Notes under the pieces: model-generated
Databases searched by the model: none
What the model was told of the DNA's origin: nothing
What the model saw: the letters and a program-made list of their open reading frames with translations, nothing else
NCBI GenBank assembly: GCA_963753245.1
Contig: CAVWBK010000007.1
Span: 310,001 to 374,000, forward strand
Direction: 5' to 3'
Length of the DNA: 64,000 nt
Origin: VRUE01 sp963753245
GTDB lineage: Bacteria; Actinomycetota; Thermoleophilia; Solirubrobacterales; 70-9
Shown: piece by piece, positions 26,987-35,167 of the stretch
Position numbering within the stretch: the stretch's first letter is position 1
Layout: each line of letters starts with the position of its first letter
Position numbers and translations under genes: made by a program

Positions 26987-27922
26987 GTGGCAAACACGAT
27001 GGTGAGCAGCGAAAAGGAGCAAGGCGTTTCAGCCCCACCGGGGTCGCTTCGAATCGCCACCCGCGGCAGTGCCCTCGCCCTGGCGCAGGCAGAGCAGGTG
27101 GCGGAGATGCTGGGCGGCGGCGAGCTGGTCGAGGTCTCCTCTGGGGGTGAGCCGGGCGATAAGGCGCGCTTCGTGCGCGGGGTCGAGCGGATCCTGCTTG
27201 ACGGCGGCGCGGAGATCGGCGTCCACTCGGCCAAGGATGTGCCGGCGGAGCTGACCAAGGGCCTGATGCTCGCCGCGGTGCCGCCCCGCGAGGAGGCCGC
27301 CGACGCCTGGATCGGGATCGGCGCCTCGCTCGATGAGGTCCCGCAGGGAGCCAGGGTCGGGACCGCGAGTCTGCGCCGCCGCGCCCAGCTCCTCGCCACC
27401 CGGCCGGACCTGCAGGTCAGCGATCTGCACGGCAACGTCGACACCCGCCTGCGCAAACTCGGGGAGGAGAAGCTCGATGCGATCGTGTTGGCACTCGCCG
27501 GTCTGCGCCGCTTGGGCCGGGAGGAGGAGGTCGCCTTCCCGCTTGCACTCGAGACGATGACGCCGGCGGCCGGCCAGGGGTCACTTTTGCTGCAGACCCG
27601 GGCCGGGGATGAGCAGGGCCTGCGAATCCTCGAGCCGGTCACCGACCCAGCCGCACTGCGCGAGTTGACCGCAGAGCGCACCGTCGTCTCCTTGCTGGGC
27701 GCCACCTGCAACAGCCCGCTCGGGGTCCACGGCAGGATCGATCTGACCTCCGGGCAGATGCAACTCGAGGGCTTCGTCGGATTGCCCGACGGTAGCGAGT
27801 GGATCCGCGACCGAATTGAGGGCCACTCGGGCGAGCCGACCCTGCTCGGCGCCGAACTTGCCAAACGGTTGCTCGACGCCGGCGCCCGGGAGGTTCTCGA
27901 CCGCGCCGAGAGCTGGGGCTGA
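26987..27922 (+). CDS. hemC: Porphobilinogen deaminase (hydroxymethylbilane synthase)
   Basis: HemC joins four porphobilinogen units into hydroxymethylbilane. Signatures are LRIATRGSALALAQAEQV, HSAKDVPAEL (catalytic Asp in the related region), GTASLRRRAQL, LHGNVDTRLRKL and the dipyrromethane-attachment Cys in GATCNSPLGVH (near residue 241). The start is GTG 26987 or ATG 26999; the family begins near LRIATR, so both leave a short tail. It lies 17 nt after hemA and directly precedes the next tetrapyrrole gene. Confidence 0.95.
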   Translation: MANTMVSSEKEQGVSAPPGSLRIATRGSALALAQAEQVAEMLGGGELVEVSSGGEPGDKARFVRGVERILLDGGAEIGVHSAKDVPAELTKGLMLAAVPPREEAADAWIGIGASLDEVPQGARVGTASLRRRAQLLATRPDLQVSDLHGNVDTRLRKLGEEKLDAIVLALAGLRRLGREEEVAFPLALETMTPAAGQGSLLLQTRAGDEQGLRILEPVTDPAALRELTAERTVVSLLGATCNSPLGVHGRIDLTSGQMQLEGFVGLPDGSEWIRDRIEGHSGEPTLLGAELAKRLLDAGAREVLDRAESWG

Positions 27923-27998
27923 GGATGTCCGTGGTCTCCGATCGGATCCCTGCGCGATCTCGGCCAGCGCTCCCCGGCAGGCCCCTGATGGGAACAGA

Positions 27999-29525
27999 TT
28001 GAGCGCCCGAGCAGGGATCGTCTACCTGGTCGGCGCCGGACCCGGCGACCCGGGTTTGATGACGGCGCGCTCGCTGGCCCTGATCGCCACGGCCGACACG
28101 ATCTTCCACGATCGGCTGATCCCGCCGGGCGCGCTCGAGGGCGCCCGCGAGGGGGCAGAGCTCGTCTACGTCGGTAAGGCACCGGGCAAGCCCTCGGTCC
28201 CCCAGGAGGAGATCGGGGCGCGGATGGTCGAGGCGGCTCGAGCCGGCAAGAGCGTCGTGCGGCTGAAGGGCGGTGACCCCTTTGTCTTTGGGCGCGGCGG
28301 CGAGGAGGGTGAAGCACTGCACGACGCCGGGGTCGACTTCGAGGTTGTCCCCGGCGTCACCGCCGGGATCGCCGCGAGCGCCTATGCCGGAATCCCGGTC
28401 ACCCACCGCGACGACGCCTCGGCGGTCGCCTTCATCACCGGCCACGAGGATCCCGTTAAGCCCGAGACCGGGCTCGACTGGGAGGCGCTCGCCCGCTTCC
28501 CCGGCACGCTCGTCTTCTACATGGGCGTCAAGAACCTCGAGCGCAACGCGCGGGCGCTGATCGACTGCGGTCGCGACCCCAATGAGCCGGCGGCGGTGGT
28601 GGGGCAGGGCACGACGGATGGCCAGCGCACGGTGACCGCGACATTGGCAACGATCGCCGCGACGGCGGAGCGCGAGCAGATACGGGCGCCGGCTCTGGTG
28701 CTCGTCGGCAGGGTTGTCGAGCGCCGCCGGGCGCTGGCCTGGTTCGAGCGCCGGCCGCTTCACGGGCGGCGGGTCGTCGTCACCCGCGCCCGGGCTCAGG
28801 CGAGCGGGCTGGCAGCGACCCTGCGCGAACTGGGCGCGACGGTGGTCGAGCTGCCGGTAATCAGGATCGTGCCGCGACTCGAGTCGCCCGAGGTCCTCGC
28901 GGCCGCGGCGGCGATTGAGCGCTATGACCTGATCTGTCTGACCAGCCCAAACGGGGTGAGGCTTCTCTTCGAGGCGCTCCACGGAGCGGGGCGCGACGCG
29001 CGCTCGCTCGCCGGGGCCACGCTCGCCGCGATCGGCCCCGGCACCGCCCGCAGCCTGGCCCGCGGGGGGATCAGCGCCGACGTCATCCCCGAGCGCTTCG
29101 TCGCCGAGTCGCTGATCGAGGCGCTCGGCGCGATCGATCTCCGCGGCAAACGAGCGCTCCTCGCCCGCGCGGCCGACGCCCGAGATGTCCTCCCCGAGTG
29201 GCTCACCGAACAAGGCGCCGAGGTTGAGGACCTCGCCCTCTATGACACCGTCCGCGAGCACCCTGAGGAGGCGGTGGTCGAGGCCGCCCTGGGAGCCGAC
29301 TACGTCACCTTCACCTCCGCCTCCACCGTTCGCAACCTCTGCGAAGCGCTCGGCGAGCGCTTCCCCGGCGCCGCGAAAATCGTCTCGATCGGCCCGGTCA
29401 CCAGCGCGGCGGCTCGCGAGGCCGGTCACGAGGTCGCGATCGAAGCCCCCCAGCACGACCTCGGCGGCCTGGTCAGCGCCCTGCTGGCCGATGTCTCCGG
29501 GCCGCCGCCCGGCGCGGCGGATTAG
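27999..29525 (+). CDS. Uroporphyrinogen-III C-methyltransferase / uroporphyrinogen-III synthase fusion
   Basis: This two-domain enzyme of about 508 residues combines cobA/sumT and hemD. The N-terminal half (1-250) is the SAM-dependent methyltransferase that makes precorrin-2: VYLVGAGPGDPGL, RLKGGDPFVFGRGGEE, FEVVPGVTAGIAASAYAGIP. The C-terminal half (from about 258, GRRVVVTRARAQASGL) is uroporphyrinogen-III synthase, with DLICLTSPNGVRLLFE and YVTFTSASTVRNL. Having both in one chain is common in Gram-positive bacteria and commits flux to siroheme/B12 as well as heme. TTG 27999 is the first sensible in-frame start; the frame is open back into hemC but without homology. Confidence 0.92.
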   Translation: MSARAGIVYLVGAGPGDPGLMTARSLALIATADTIFHDRLIPPGALEGAREGAELVYVGKAPGKPSVPQEEIGARMVEAARAGKSVVRLKGGDPFVFGRGGEEGEALHDAGVDFEVVPGVTAGIAASAYAGIPVTHRDDASAVAFITGHEDPVKPETGLDWEALARFPGTLVFYMGVKNLERNARALIDCGRDPNEPAAVVGQGTTDGQRTVTATLATIAATAEREQIRAPALVLVGRVVERRRALAWFERRPLHGRRVVVTRARAQASGLAATLRELGATVVELPVIRIVPRLESPEVLAAAAAIERYDLICLTSPNGVRLLFEALHGAGRDARSLAGATLAAIGPGTARSLARGGISADVIPERFVAESLIEALGAIDLRGKRALLARAADARDVLPEWLTEQGAEVEDLALYDTVREHPEEAVVEAALGADYVTFTSASTVRNLCEALGERFPGAAKIVSIGPVTSAAAREAGHEVAIEAPQHDLGGLVSALLADVSGPPPGAAD

Positions 29526-29530
29526 CGGCG

Positions 29531-30262
29531 ATGTGTGAGCAAGGGCCCGCGCGGTTTGGGAACCCGCACCGGCACTTCCGCCGCACCGACTCGACCAACA
29601 GCCGCGCCCGCGAGCTGGCCGAAGCGGGCGCGAGGCAGGGCACCGTGGTCACCGCGGCTGAGCAGAGCGAGGGACGCGGCCGAGGGGGCCGCAGCTGGAC
29701 CGCGCCGCGCGGCAGGGCGCTGCTCTACTCGGCGATCCTGCGCCCGCTCGACCAGCGCCATCTGCTGTTGCCGCTGGCGGTGCCCCTGGCAGTCTGCGAG
29801 GCAGCTGAGTCGCTCGAAGAGGGAATCGCCTGCGCGATCAAGTGGCCAAATGACGTCTGGCTGGAGGGGCGAAAGCTCGGTGGGGTCCTGATCGAGGCAA
29901 GGCCCCAGGTGGGGTGGGCGGTGATCGGGGTCGGGTTAAACTTGGCGATCGGCGTCGAGGAATTTCCCGCGGCGCTGCGTGAGACGGCGATCTCGCTCTC
30001 GCTTTCGGGACCGAGCGAGGGTGCGGTCCGTGAACGGGCGCGAGCAGCGCTCGACGCCGCGCTGGAGCGCTGGGTCGATGCCGACGAGCAGACGATCCTC
30101 GCTGCCTGGCGCCGGCGCGACGCGCTGCGCGGTCGGCAGATCGGCTGGCCGGAGGGCGCGGGGGTCGCCGAGGGGGTCGACGAGCGCGGCAACCTGTTGG
30201 TCCTCACTACCGACGGCGAGCGCGTCGCCCTCGGTGCCGGCGAGGTCCACCTGCGGCTCTGA
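29531..30262 (+). CDS. birA: Biotin--[acetyl-CoA-carboxylase] ligase
   Basis: This 243-residue monofunctional ligase (group I, no N-terminal HTH) activates biotin as biotinyl-AMP and transfers it to carboxylase carrier domains. RRTDSTNSRARELAE, EGRGRGGRSW (biotinyl-AMP loop, GRGRRGR-like) and KWPNDVWLEGRKLGGVL are intact, and a small C-terminal SH3-like domain follows. ATG 29531 is 5 nt after the previous stop, so it belongs to the ccm-hem run. Without a DNA-binding domain it is not a repressor. Confidence 0.92.
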   Translation: MCEQGPARFGNPHRHFRRTDSTNSRARELAEAGARQGTVVTAAEQSEGRGRGGRSWTAPRGRALLYSAILRPLDQRHLLLPLAVPLAVCEAAESLEEGIACAIKWPNDVWLEGRKLGGVLIEARPQVGWAVIGVGLNLAIGVEEFPAALRETAISLSLSGPSEGAVRERARAALDAALERWVDADEQTILAAWRRRDALRGRQIGWPEGAGVAEGVDERGNLLVLTTDGERVALGAGEVHLRL

Positions 30263-30436
30263 ACGCGGGCTTCGAGGTCAGTGGCTGGTTGGGATGGCAC
30301 CGGCCGCTCGCCGCCTCAGGGCGATGATGCAACGCGCAACCGCTCGACCGGCTACGTCGAGCTCTGAGGGCGCGACGAGCTGCGCGATCATTCAGGCCTC
30401 TACGACGGCTACCCGAGTCGCTGCTGAGTCGACCGC

Positions 30437-33073
30437 TCAGGCATCGACCGCGGCGGCGTCATCATCCTCGCGCTCCTCGACCGCTTCGCCGGGCTCCAGC
30501 TCCTCGACCTCGGCGCCGTTGTCCTCGGCGCGCCCGGGCCTGGAGCCGTGGGCGCCGCGCTTGCCCCGCTCACCGCCTTTCTCCCCTTTGCGCTTGCGGT
30601 TGTTGCGTTTGCGGCGGCGCTTGCCGCCCTTCGGGAAGTTGCGCAGCAGCTCGCGCGCGATCGCCGACGGTTTGCGCGCCATCCGCATCCGCGCCCCACG
30701 CAGGACCTCTTCGCCCTCGGGCGTATGGGAGACCGCACCGGCCAGGAGTGAGACCGCCAGCCTGCGGTCCTGTTTGCGCGCGGCATGCACGAGCCGGCGC
30801 GCGTTGCGCCCGTGGGCGCGGCCCGAAGAATTGACCAAAAGACCAAGCAGGCGCTTGGTCTCCGGCCAGCGTTGCACGGCGTACTCTTCGTGCAGATCAC
30901 GCGTGTAGGAGGCGAGCCGCCAGACCCACGCCTGGGCCTGGTCGCGTCTGCCAATCCGCTTATCGACCAGCGCTTGGAGCAGTGTTTTGGTCCCCGCTCG
31001 CTTGTCGTCGCGACTCCAGCTTCCGACGATTTCGATCGCGTCGTCAAAGGCCTCGGGGTCGCGCAGATCGGCGATCTCGGTCAGCGCTTTGAGGCGCAGC
31101 TGTGAGTTGCGGTTGCGCTGTACGCAGGTCAGCAAAAAGCGGCGGCGAAGCTCTTTGGTGCGCTCGCCCTGCAGCATCGCCCGCGCCCTGCGCCAGCCCT
31201 GTGGATTGACGCGTGCGCCCGCCAGCGCGGCCCAGGCGTGCTGCTCGGGGTAGTCGAGGTTCTCGACCGCGATTCGCCAGATCTCCCGTTCGAGCACCTG
31301 CATGCGGTGCTCCTCGATGTCAGAGACGGGCACGATTCGACGCTCGACCCTGACCCGGCGCCCGCGTGAGCGGCGCACCGGCCCGACCACGATCGCGCCG
31401 CCCCGATAGACCTCACGGTCCAGCAGGCTGTGCAGGGTGACGATCGTCTCATCGTGGGTAGTCGCCGGGTGGACAAAGTCGATGACCAGGCCGGCCTCCT
31501 TGCCGGGGGCTCGGCGGGTGACGCGGCCGACGCGCTGCTGGTAGATGCGACGCGAGGCGGTCGGCGCCAGATGCATGCAGATCGTTGCCCGCGGACTGTT
31601 CCAGCCCTCGGCGAGCAGCATCGCGTTGCAGAGCACGTCGACCTCGCCGCGCTCGAAGGCGGCGAGGATCTCGGCCAGCTCGCGCTTCGGTGTCTCGCCG
31701 GAAACCGCACGGGCCTTGATCCCAGCGTCCTGCAGGGCCTTGGCGACGTTCTTGGCGTGCTGCACCCCGGCCGTGTAGAGGACGCCGGGGACCCCGCCAA
31801 AGCGGGTCTTGTAGAGGTCGGCGATCGCCACGTTGAAGGGGGCCTGGTCCAACAGCGCAGCGAGCTCCTCCTGGTCGAAGTCCTGGTCGACCTCGCCTTT
31901 TCGCAACGGCACCTTGGCGAGTGTCCGCACCCCCGGCCCCGGCGGTATCCGCATGCAGCGCAGCGGCGAGATGACGCCGCGGCGGGCGGCCTGGGCGAGG
32001 TCAAATCGAGAGGTCTGAGTGGGGAAGAGATCGGCGACGTGGCGGGCGATCAGCGCCCCGGTCGCCGTCATACCGATGAAGACGGGACCGGGCCAGGCCC
32101 GGATGCAGGCGCTGGTTTTCTCGCCCAGTGCGGTGTGCGCCTCATCGCAGATCACGATCGAATAGGCATCGGAGACCTTCTTGTGGTTGCGCACGAACCA
32201 CTGGTAGGTCTCAACCGTGACCGGCCCGTCGGGATCGTCGCGGTCGCCCAGAAGCGGTGGGCGCAAGCGCTCCTTGTAGCCCCGGTCGGAGATCTCGCCG
32301 ATGAACTGGTCGACGAGGTTGCGGCGGTGGGTGAGAATCAGGATGCCGCCGGTACTTGAGGCCTCGATGAAACCGACCGCGGCAACGGTCTTGCCGGCAC
32401 CCGTCGCGTGCTCGAACCAGAAGCGCCGCTCAGCGCCGGGATCCTCGGGTGCAACCTCGACCAGCTCGGCATCCTCCTCCGCACCGGTCTCCTCCCAGTC
32501 CCGGGGCTCCTCGTCGGGAGCCAGCTCCTCATCCTCCTCCTCCCCGTCCTCATCGTCATCATCAGCCGCGTCGTCCTCGTCCTCATCAACCGCGTCGTCG
32601 AGGTCCACATCCTCAGTCGCGTCCTCCTCATCCTCAGTCGCGTCCTGCTCATCCTCGGGATCGGTCTTCGCAGCGACCCGGCCATCCTCGGCCGCGAATT
32701 CGGCGGCGGCGCCGTTCTCCGCGGCAGTCTGCTGCTCCGCCATTAGCTCGGTCAGGGTTCCGGACAGAGCATCGACCTGATGGGGGTTCAGCTCGGCCCC
32801 GTCGAGCAGTTTCGGCGGTTCGTCGGCGAGCAGGCGCTCGAGCCCGAGCAGCAGCGAAAAGTCACGCCGCCACTGGATCGACGGGTACTCTGCGCCGGCC
32901 TCGATCTCGGCCAGGGCGGCGTCCAGCGCCCGACGCCGAGCGGTGCCGGCGGCGAGCGCCTCGGGCCCCTCGCCATCGAGCAGGAAGGGCTCGCGGGCAA
33001 ACTCAGCCGCGCGCTCGATATCGGCGCTTGAGGGGACAGCCGCTCGCGCGGCAACTTCGCTGGTCTTGGCCAT
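30437..33073 (-). CDS. SF2 helicase with a long acidic insert and charged tail
   Basis: The 878-residue superfamily 2 helicase has a Q-motif-like LNPHQVDAL (95-103), Walker A EHATGAGKTV (221-230), motif II VICDEAHTA, motif III MTATG, and motif VI IYQQRVGRVTRRAPGK. The order is that of DEAH restriction/repair-type helicases. An acidic segment at about 139-212 sits between the Q motif and Walker A, where other family members have about 30 residues. The C-terminus is a Lys/Arg-rich stretch (KRRRKRNNRKRKG) followed by an acidic tail. The last 300 residues are helical without a recognised domain. No methylase or nuclease is adjacent, so a role in repair or RNA metabolism is as likely as defence. 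Confidence 0.8.
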   Translation of the reverse strand: MAKTSEVAARAAVPSSADIERAAEFAREPFLLDGEGPEALAAGTARRRALDAALAEIEAGAEYPSIQWRRDFSLLLGLERLLADEPPKLLDGAELNPHQVDALSGTLTELMAEQQTAAENGAAAEFAAEDGRVAAKTDPEDEQDATEDEEDATEDVDLDDAVDEDEDDAADDDDEDGEEEDEELAPDEEPRDWEETGAEEDAELVEVAPEDPGAERRFWFEHATGAGKTVAAVGFIEASSTGGILILTHRRNLVDQFIGEISDRGYKERLRPPLLGDRDDPDGPVTVETYQWFVRNHKKVSDAYSIVICDEAHTALGEKTSACIRAWPGPVFIGMTATGALIARHVADLFPTQTSRFDLAQAARRGVISPLRCMRIPPGPGVRTLAKVPLRKGEVDQDFDQEELAALLDQAPFNVAIADLYKTRFGGVPGVLYTAGVQHAKNVAKALQDAGIKARAVSGETPKRELAEILAAFERGEVDVLCNAMLLAEGWNSPRATICMHLAPTASRRIYQQRVGRVTRRAPGKEAGLVIDFVHPATTHDETIVTLHSLLDREVYRGGAIVVGPVRRSRGRRVRVERRIVPVSDIEEHRMQVLEREIWRIAVENLDYPEQHAWAALAGARVNPQGWRRARAMLQGERTKELRRRFLLTCVQRNRNSQLRLKALTEIADLRDPEAFDDAIEIVGSWSRDDKRAGTKTLLQALVDKRIGRRDQAQAWVWRLASYTRDLHEEYAVQRWPETKRLLGLLVNSSGRAHGRNARRLVHAARKQDRRLAVSLLAGAVSHTPEGEEVLRGARMRMARKPSAIARELLRNFPKGGKRRRKRNNRKRKGEKGGERGKRGAHGSRPGRAEDNGAEVEELEPGEAVEEREDDDAAAVDA

Positions 33074-33220
33074 TTCGGCTTGTGGTTCTGACCCCCGACG
33101 TGCGAAAAACTAGGGCGCCCGGCGGGGGCAAACGGTGGGTGAGGATGCCGAGAGTTCGCTTACTTGCTCACGGCGCTCCCAGAGGTCCGCATTACCGAGC
33201 GGACCGAACGATCCACATAT

Positions 33221-33226
33221 TGTAAT
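33221..33226 (+). promoter_or_regulatory. -10 box, leaderless ATG 33233
   Basis: TGTAAT, 6 nt before ATG 33233 of the thioredoxin-like lipoprotein gene; it lies in the 159-nt divergent region shared with the helicase gene. Confidence 0.4.
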
Positions 33227-33232
33227 CATCGA

Positions 33233-33823
33233 ATGACGAGGATGGCGCGAAAGCCGCGAAACGTACTTGTAGCGGCAATTCTGGCGCTCACAATCGGTGG
33301 CTGCGGATCCTCGGGCAGCGGCGAGGCCGGCAAACACCCCGACTACGCGAGGGCGCTCGCGGGCTCCCCGCCACCGCTCGCCGCCCTCCACCGGCAGGCG
33401 AATCAGCTGCTCGGCGGCGGGGATCGTGCTTACGAAAGGCGGATCGCAGCGCTGCGCGGCTATCCGATCGTCGTCAATGTCTGGGCGTCCTGGTGCGGAA
33501 ACTGTCTCTTTGAGTTCCCGATCCTGCAAAAACTCTCGGCCCGCTACGGCAAGCGGGTCGCCTTCCTCGGGGTCGACAGCCTCGACTCCGAGGCCGCCGC
33601 CCGCACCTTCCTTGGCGAAGACCCAGTCTCCTACCCAATCTACGGGGACCCCCACAAAAGCATCGCCGAAAGCCTCGGCGTAACCGTCGGGATTCCGGAC
33701 ACAGCCTTCTACGATCGGGCCGGCAAGCTCGTCTATCTCAAGCAGGGTCCCTACTCCCACCCGAGCGAGCTGCAGGGGGACCTCAGGCGCTGCGCGCTCG
33801 AAGAACGCTGCGAAAGCGGATAA
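33233..33823 (+). CDS. Thioredoxin-like (TlpA/ResA-type) lipoprotein
   Basis: The 196-residue precursor has a lipoprotein signal peptide (VLVAAILALTIGGC, lipid-modified Cys24). The thioredoxin domain shows VVNVWASWCGNCLFEFPILQ with the redox pair C88 and C91, and the cis-proline region appears as VGIPDTAFYD. It is extracytoplasmic. Such proteins reduce or oxidise disulfides, for example apocytochrome c thiols, which may relate to the ccm genes 8 kb away, though they are not adjacent. ATG 33233 is preferred over ATG 33242 because of the -10 box. Confidence 0.85.
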   Translation: MTRMARKPRNVLVAAILALTIGGCGSSGSGEAGKHPDYARALAGSPPPLAALHRQANQLLGGGDRAYERRIAALRGYPIVVNVWASWCGNCLFEFPILQKLSARYGKRVAFLGVDSLDSEAAARTFLGEDPVSYPIYGDPHKSIAESLGVTVGIPDTAFYDRAGKLVYLKQGPYSHPSELQGDLRRCALEERCESG

Positions 33824-33830
33824 TCGAACC

Positions 33831-34313
33831 ATGGAAGCATTCCTTGTCGTGGCGGTGATCGGTTTTGGGCTGTTGCTGGCCGAGCTACTGCTGCCGACCG
33901 GGGGCATGCTCGCCGCGATCGGCGTCGCCGGACTGGTCGCCGCCGGGATCATCGCGCTGGACTCCAACAACGGCGACGGTGAGGTGATCGGCGGTGCCCT
34001 GATCGCGCTCGGCGTCGTCTCCGCGATCAGCTTCTACTTCATCACCCGCAAGGTGCTCGCCGCTCACCACAACCAGCCGATACGCACCGGTGCCGAGGAG
34101 ATGGTCGGTGAGCTTGCCGAGGCGCGTTCGGCGATCGCCCCCGAGGGCAAGGTCTTCATGGCGGGTGCGCTGTGGAGCGCACGACTGGCGAGCGATGAGC
34201 AGGGTCCGGTGCGACATGGGGATAGAGTCCGGGTCGAGGCGGTGGATGGATTGACGCTGGTCGTCCGCCCGGAGTCCGCGACAGCGAAGGCGTCTAAGCA
34301 AGGAGTGAGCTGA
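33831..34313 (+). CDS. NfeD family membrane protein
   Basis: The 160-residue protein has two to three N-terminal helices (VVAVIGFGLLLAELLLPTGG, VAGLVAAGIIALD) and a C-terminal OB-fold domain (GKVFMAGALWSARL, HGDRVRVEAVDGLTLVV) typical of the short NfeD type. These work with SPFH/stomatin proteins in membrane microdomain organisation. It lies directly before the slipin gene, with a TGATG overlap, the usual NfeD-slipin arrangement. Confidence 0.85.
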   Translation: MEAFLVVAVIGFGLLLAELLLPTGGMLAAIGVAGLVAAGIIALDSNNGDGEVIGGALIALGVVSAISFYFITRKVLAAHHNQPIRTGAEEMVGELAEARSAIAPEGKVFMAGALWSARLASDEQGPVRHGDRVRVEAVDGLTLVVRPESATAKASKQGVS

Positions 34314-35167
34314 TGGCAGTGGTCGGCGGCATCATCATCGTCCTCGCGTTCTTCGCGCTGATCGCGGTCGGGACCTCGGTGCGAGTCCTGCGCGAGTACG
34401 AGCGCGGCGTCATCTTCCGGCTCGGCCGACTGATCGCCCAAAAGGGACCGGGCCTGATCCTTCTGATCCCGATGATCGACCGGATGGTCAAGGTCGATCT
34501 GCGCACGGTGACGCTCAACATCCCGCCGCAGGAGGTGATCACCCGCGACAACGTCCCCGCCGGCGTCAACGCGGTCGCCTACTTTCGCGTGATCGACCCG
34601 CGCAAAGCGATCACCGAGGTCGAAAACTTCCTGCTCGCCACCTCGCAGATCTCGCAGACCTCGCTGCGCTCGGTGCTCGGTAAGGCCGACTTCGACCAAC
34701 TGCTCTCCGAGCGCGAGCGGCTCAACGAAGAGCTACAGAAGATCATCGACGAGGCGACCGAGCCCTGGGGCGTGAAGGTCACCGCGGTCGAGATCAAGGA
34801 CGTCGAGATCCCCGAACAGATGCAGCGGGCGATCGCCCGCCAGGCCGAGGCCGAGCGTGAGCGGCGCGCGAAGATCATCAATTCCGAGGGCGAGTACCAG
34901 GCGGCGCAGAAGCTCACCGATGCCGCCGACATCATCAGCACCAACCCGGCCTCACTGCAGCTGCGCTATCTGCAAACGCTGCTCGAAATCGGCAGCAATC
35001 AGAACACGACCGTCGTATTCCCGCTGCCGATGGACATGCTCGAGCCGTTCATCGGCCGCAGCGTCGGCGGAGCCAAACCGACGCCACCGCCGCGCGCACC
35101 ACGGGCGCCAGCTGCATCCGATCCTCCAACTCCCGACGTCGGCGACCTCCCCCCCTCCCGCTCCTGA
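34313..35167 (+). CDS. Slipin/stomatin-like SPFH protein
   Basis: The 284-residue protein has one N-terminal membrane segment (IIIVLAFFALIAVGTSV) and an SPFH domain (REYERGVIFRLGRLIAQKGP, TLNIPPQEVITRDNV). A helical stretch ERERLNEELQKIIDEATEPW and RQAEAERERRAKIINSEGEY follow, and the tail is Pro-rich. Slipins oligomerise at the inner membrane and are paired with NfeD, as here. The TGA overlaps a possible CTG start of the following GalT-like gene (CTGA). Confidence 0.88.
   Translation: MAVVGGIIIVLAFFALIAVGTSVRVLREYERGVIFRLGRLIAQKGPGLILLIPMIDRMVKVDLRTVTLNIPPQEVITRDNVPAGVNAVAYFRVIDPRKAITEVENFLLATSQISQTSLRSVLGKADFDQLLSERERLNEELQKIIDEATEPWGVKVTAVEIKDVEIPEQMQRAIARQAEAERERRAKIINSEGEYQAAQKLTDAADIISTNPASLQLRYLQTLLEIGSNQNTTVVFPLPMDMLEPFIGRSVGGAKPTPPPRAPRAPAASDPPTPDVGDLPPSRS

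Noticed and set aside
27639..29456. 605-residue reverse ORF opposite the cobA/hemD gene
   Set aside because: Same reason: a long shadow frame caused by high GC at third positions.
30263..30436. Possible terminator between birA and the helicase gene
   Set aside because: No stable inverted repeat with a reasonable stem was found in this convergent 174-nt gap.
31430..32359. 309-residue forward ORF opposite the helicase
   Set aside because: It is antisense to clear helicase motifs and has no plausible fold.
32449..32780. Apparent repeat region in the helicase (GAGGAC/GATGAC-rich)
   Set aside because: It encodes the acidic insert; the repetition comes from Asp/Glu codons, not a CRISPR or tandem DNA repeat.
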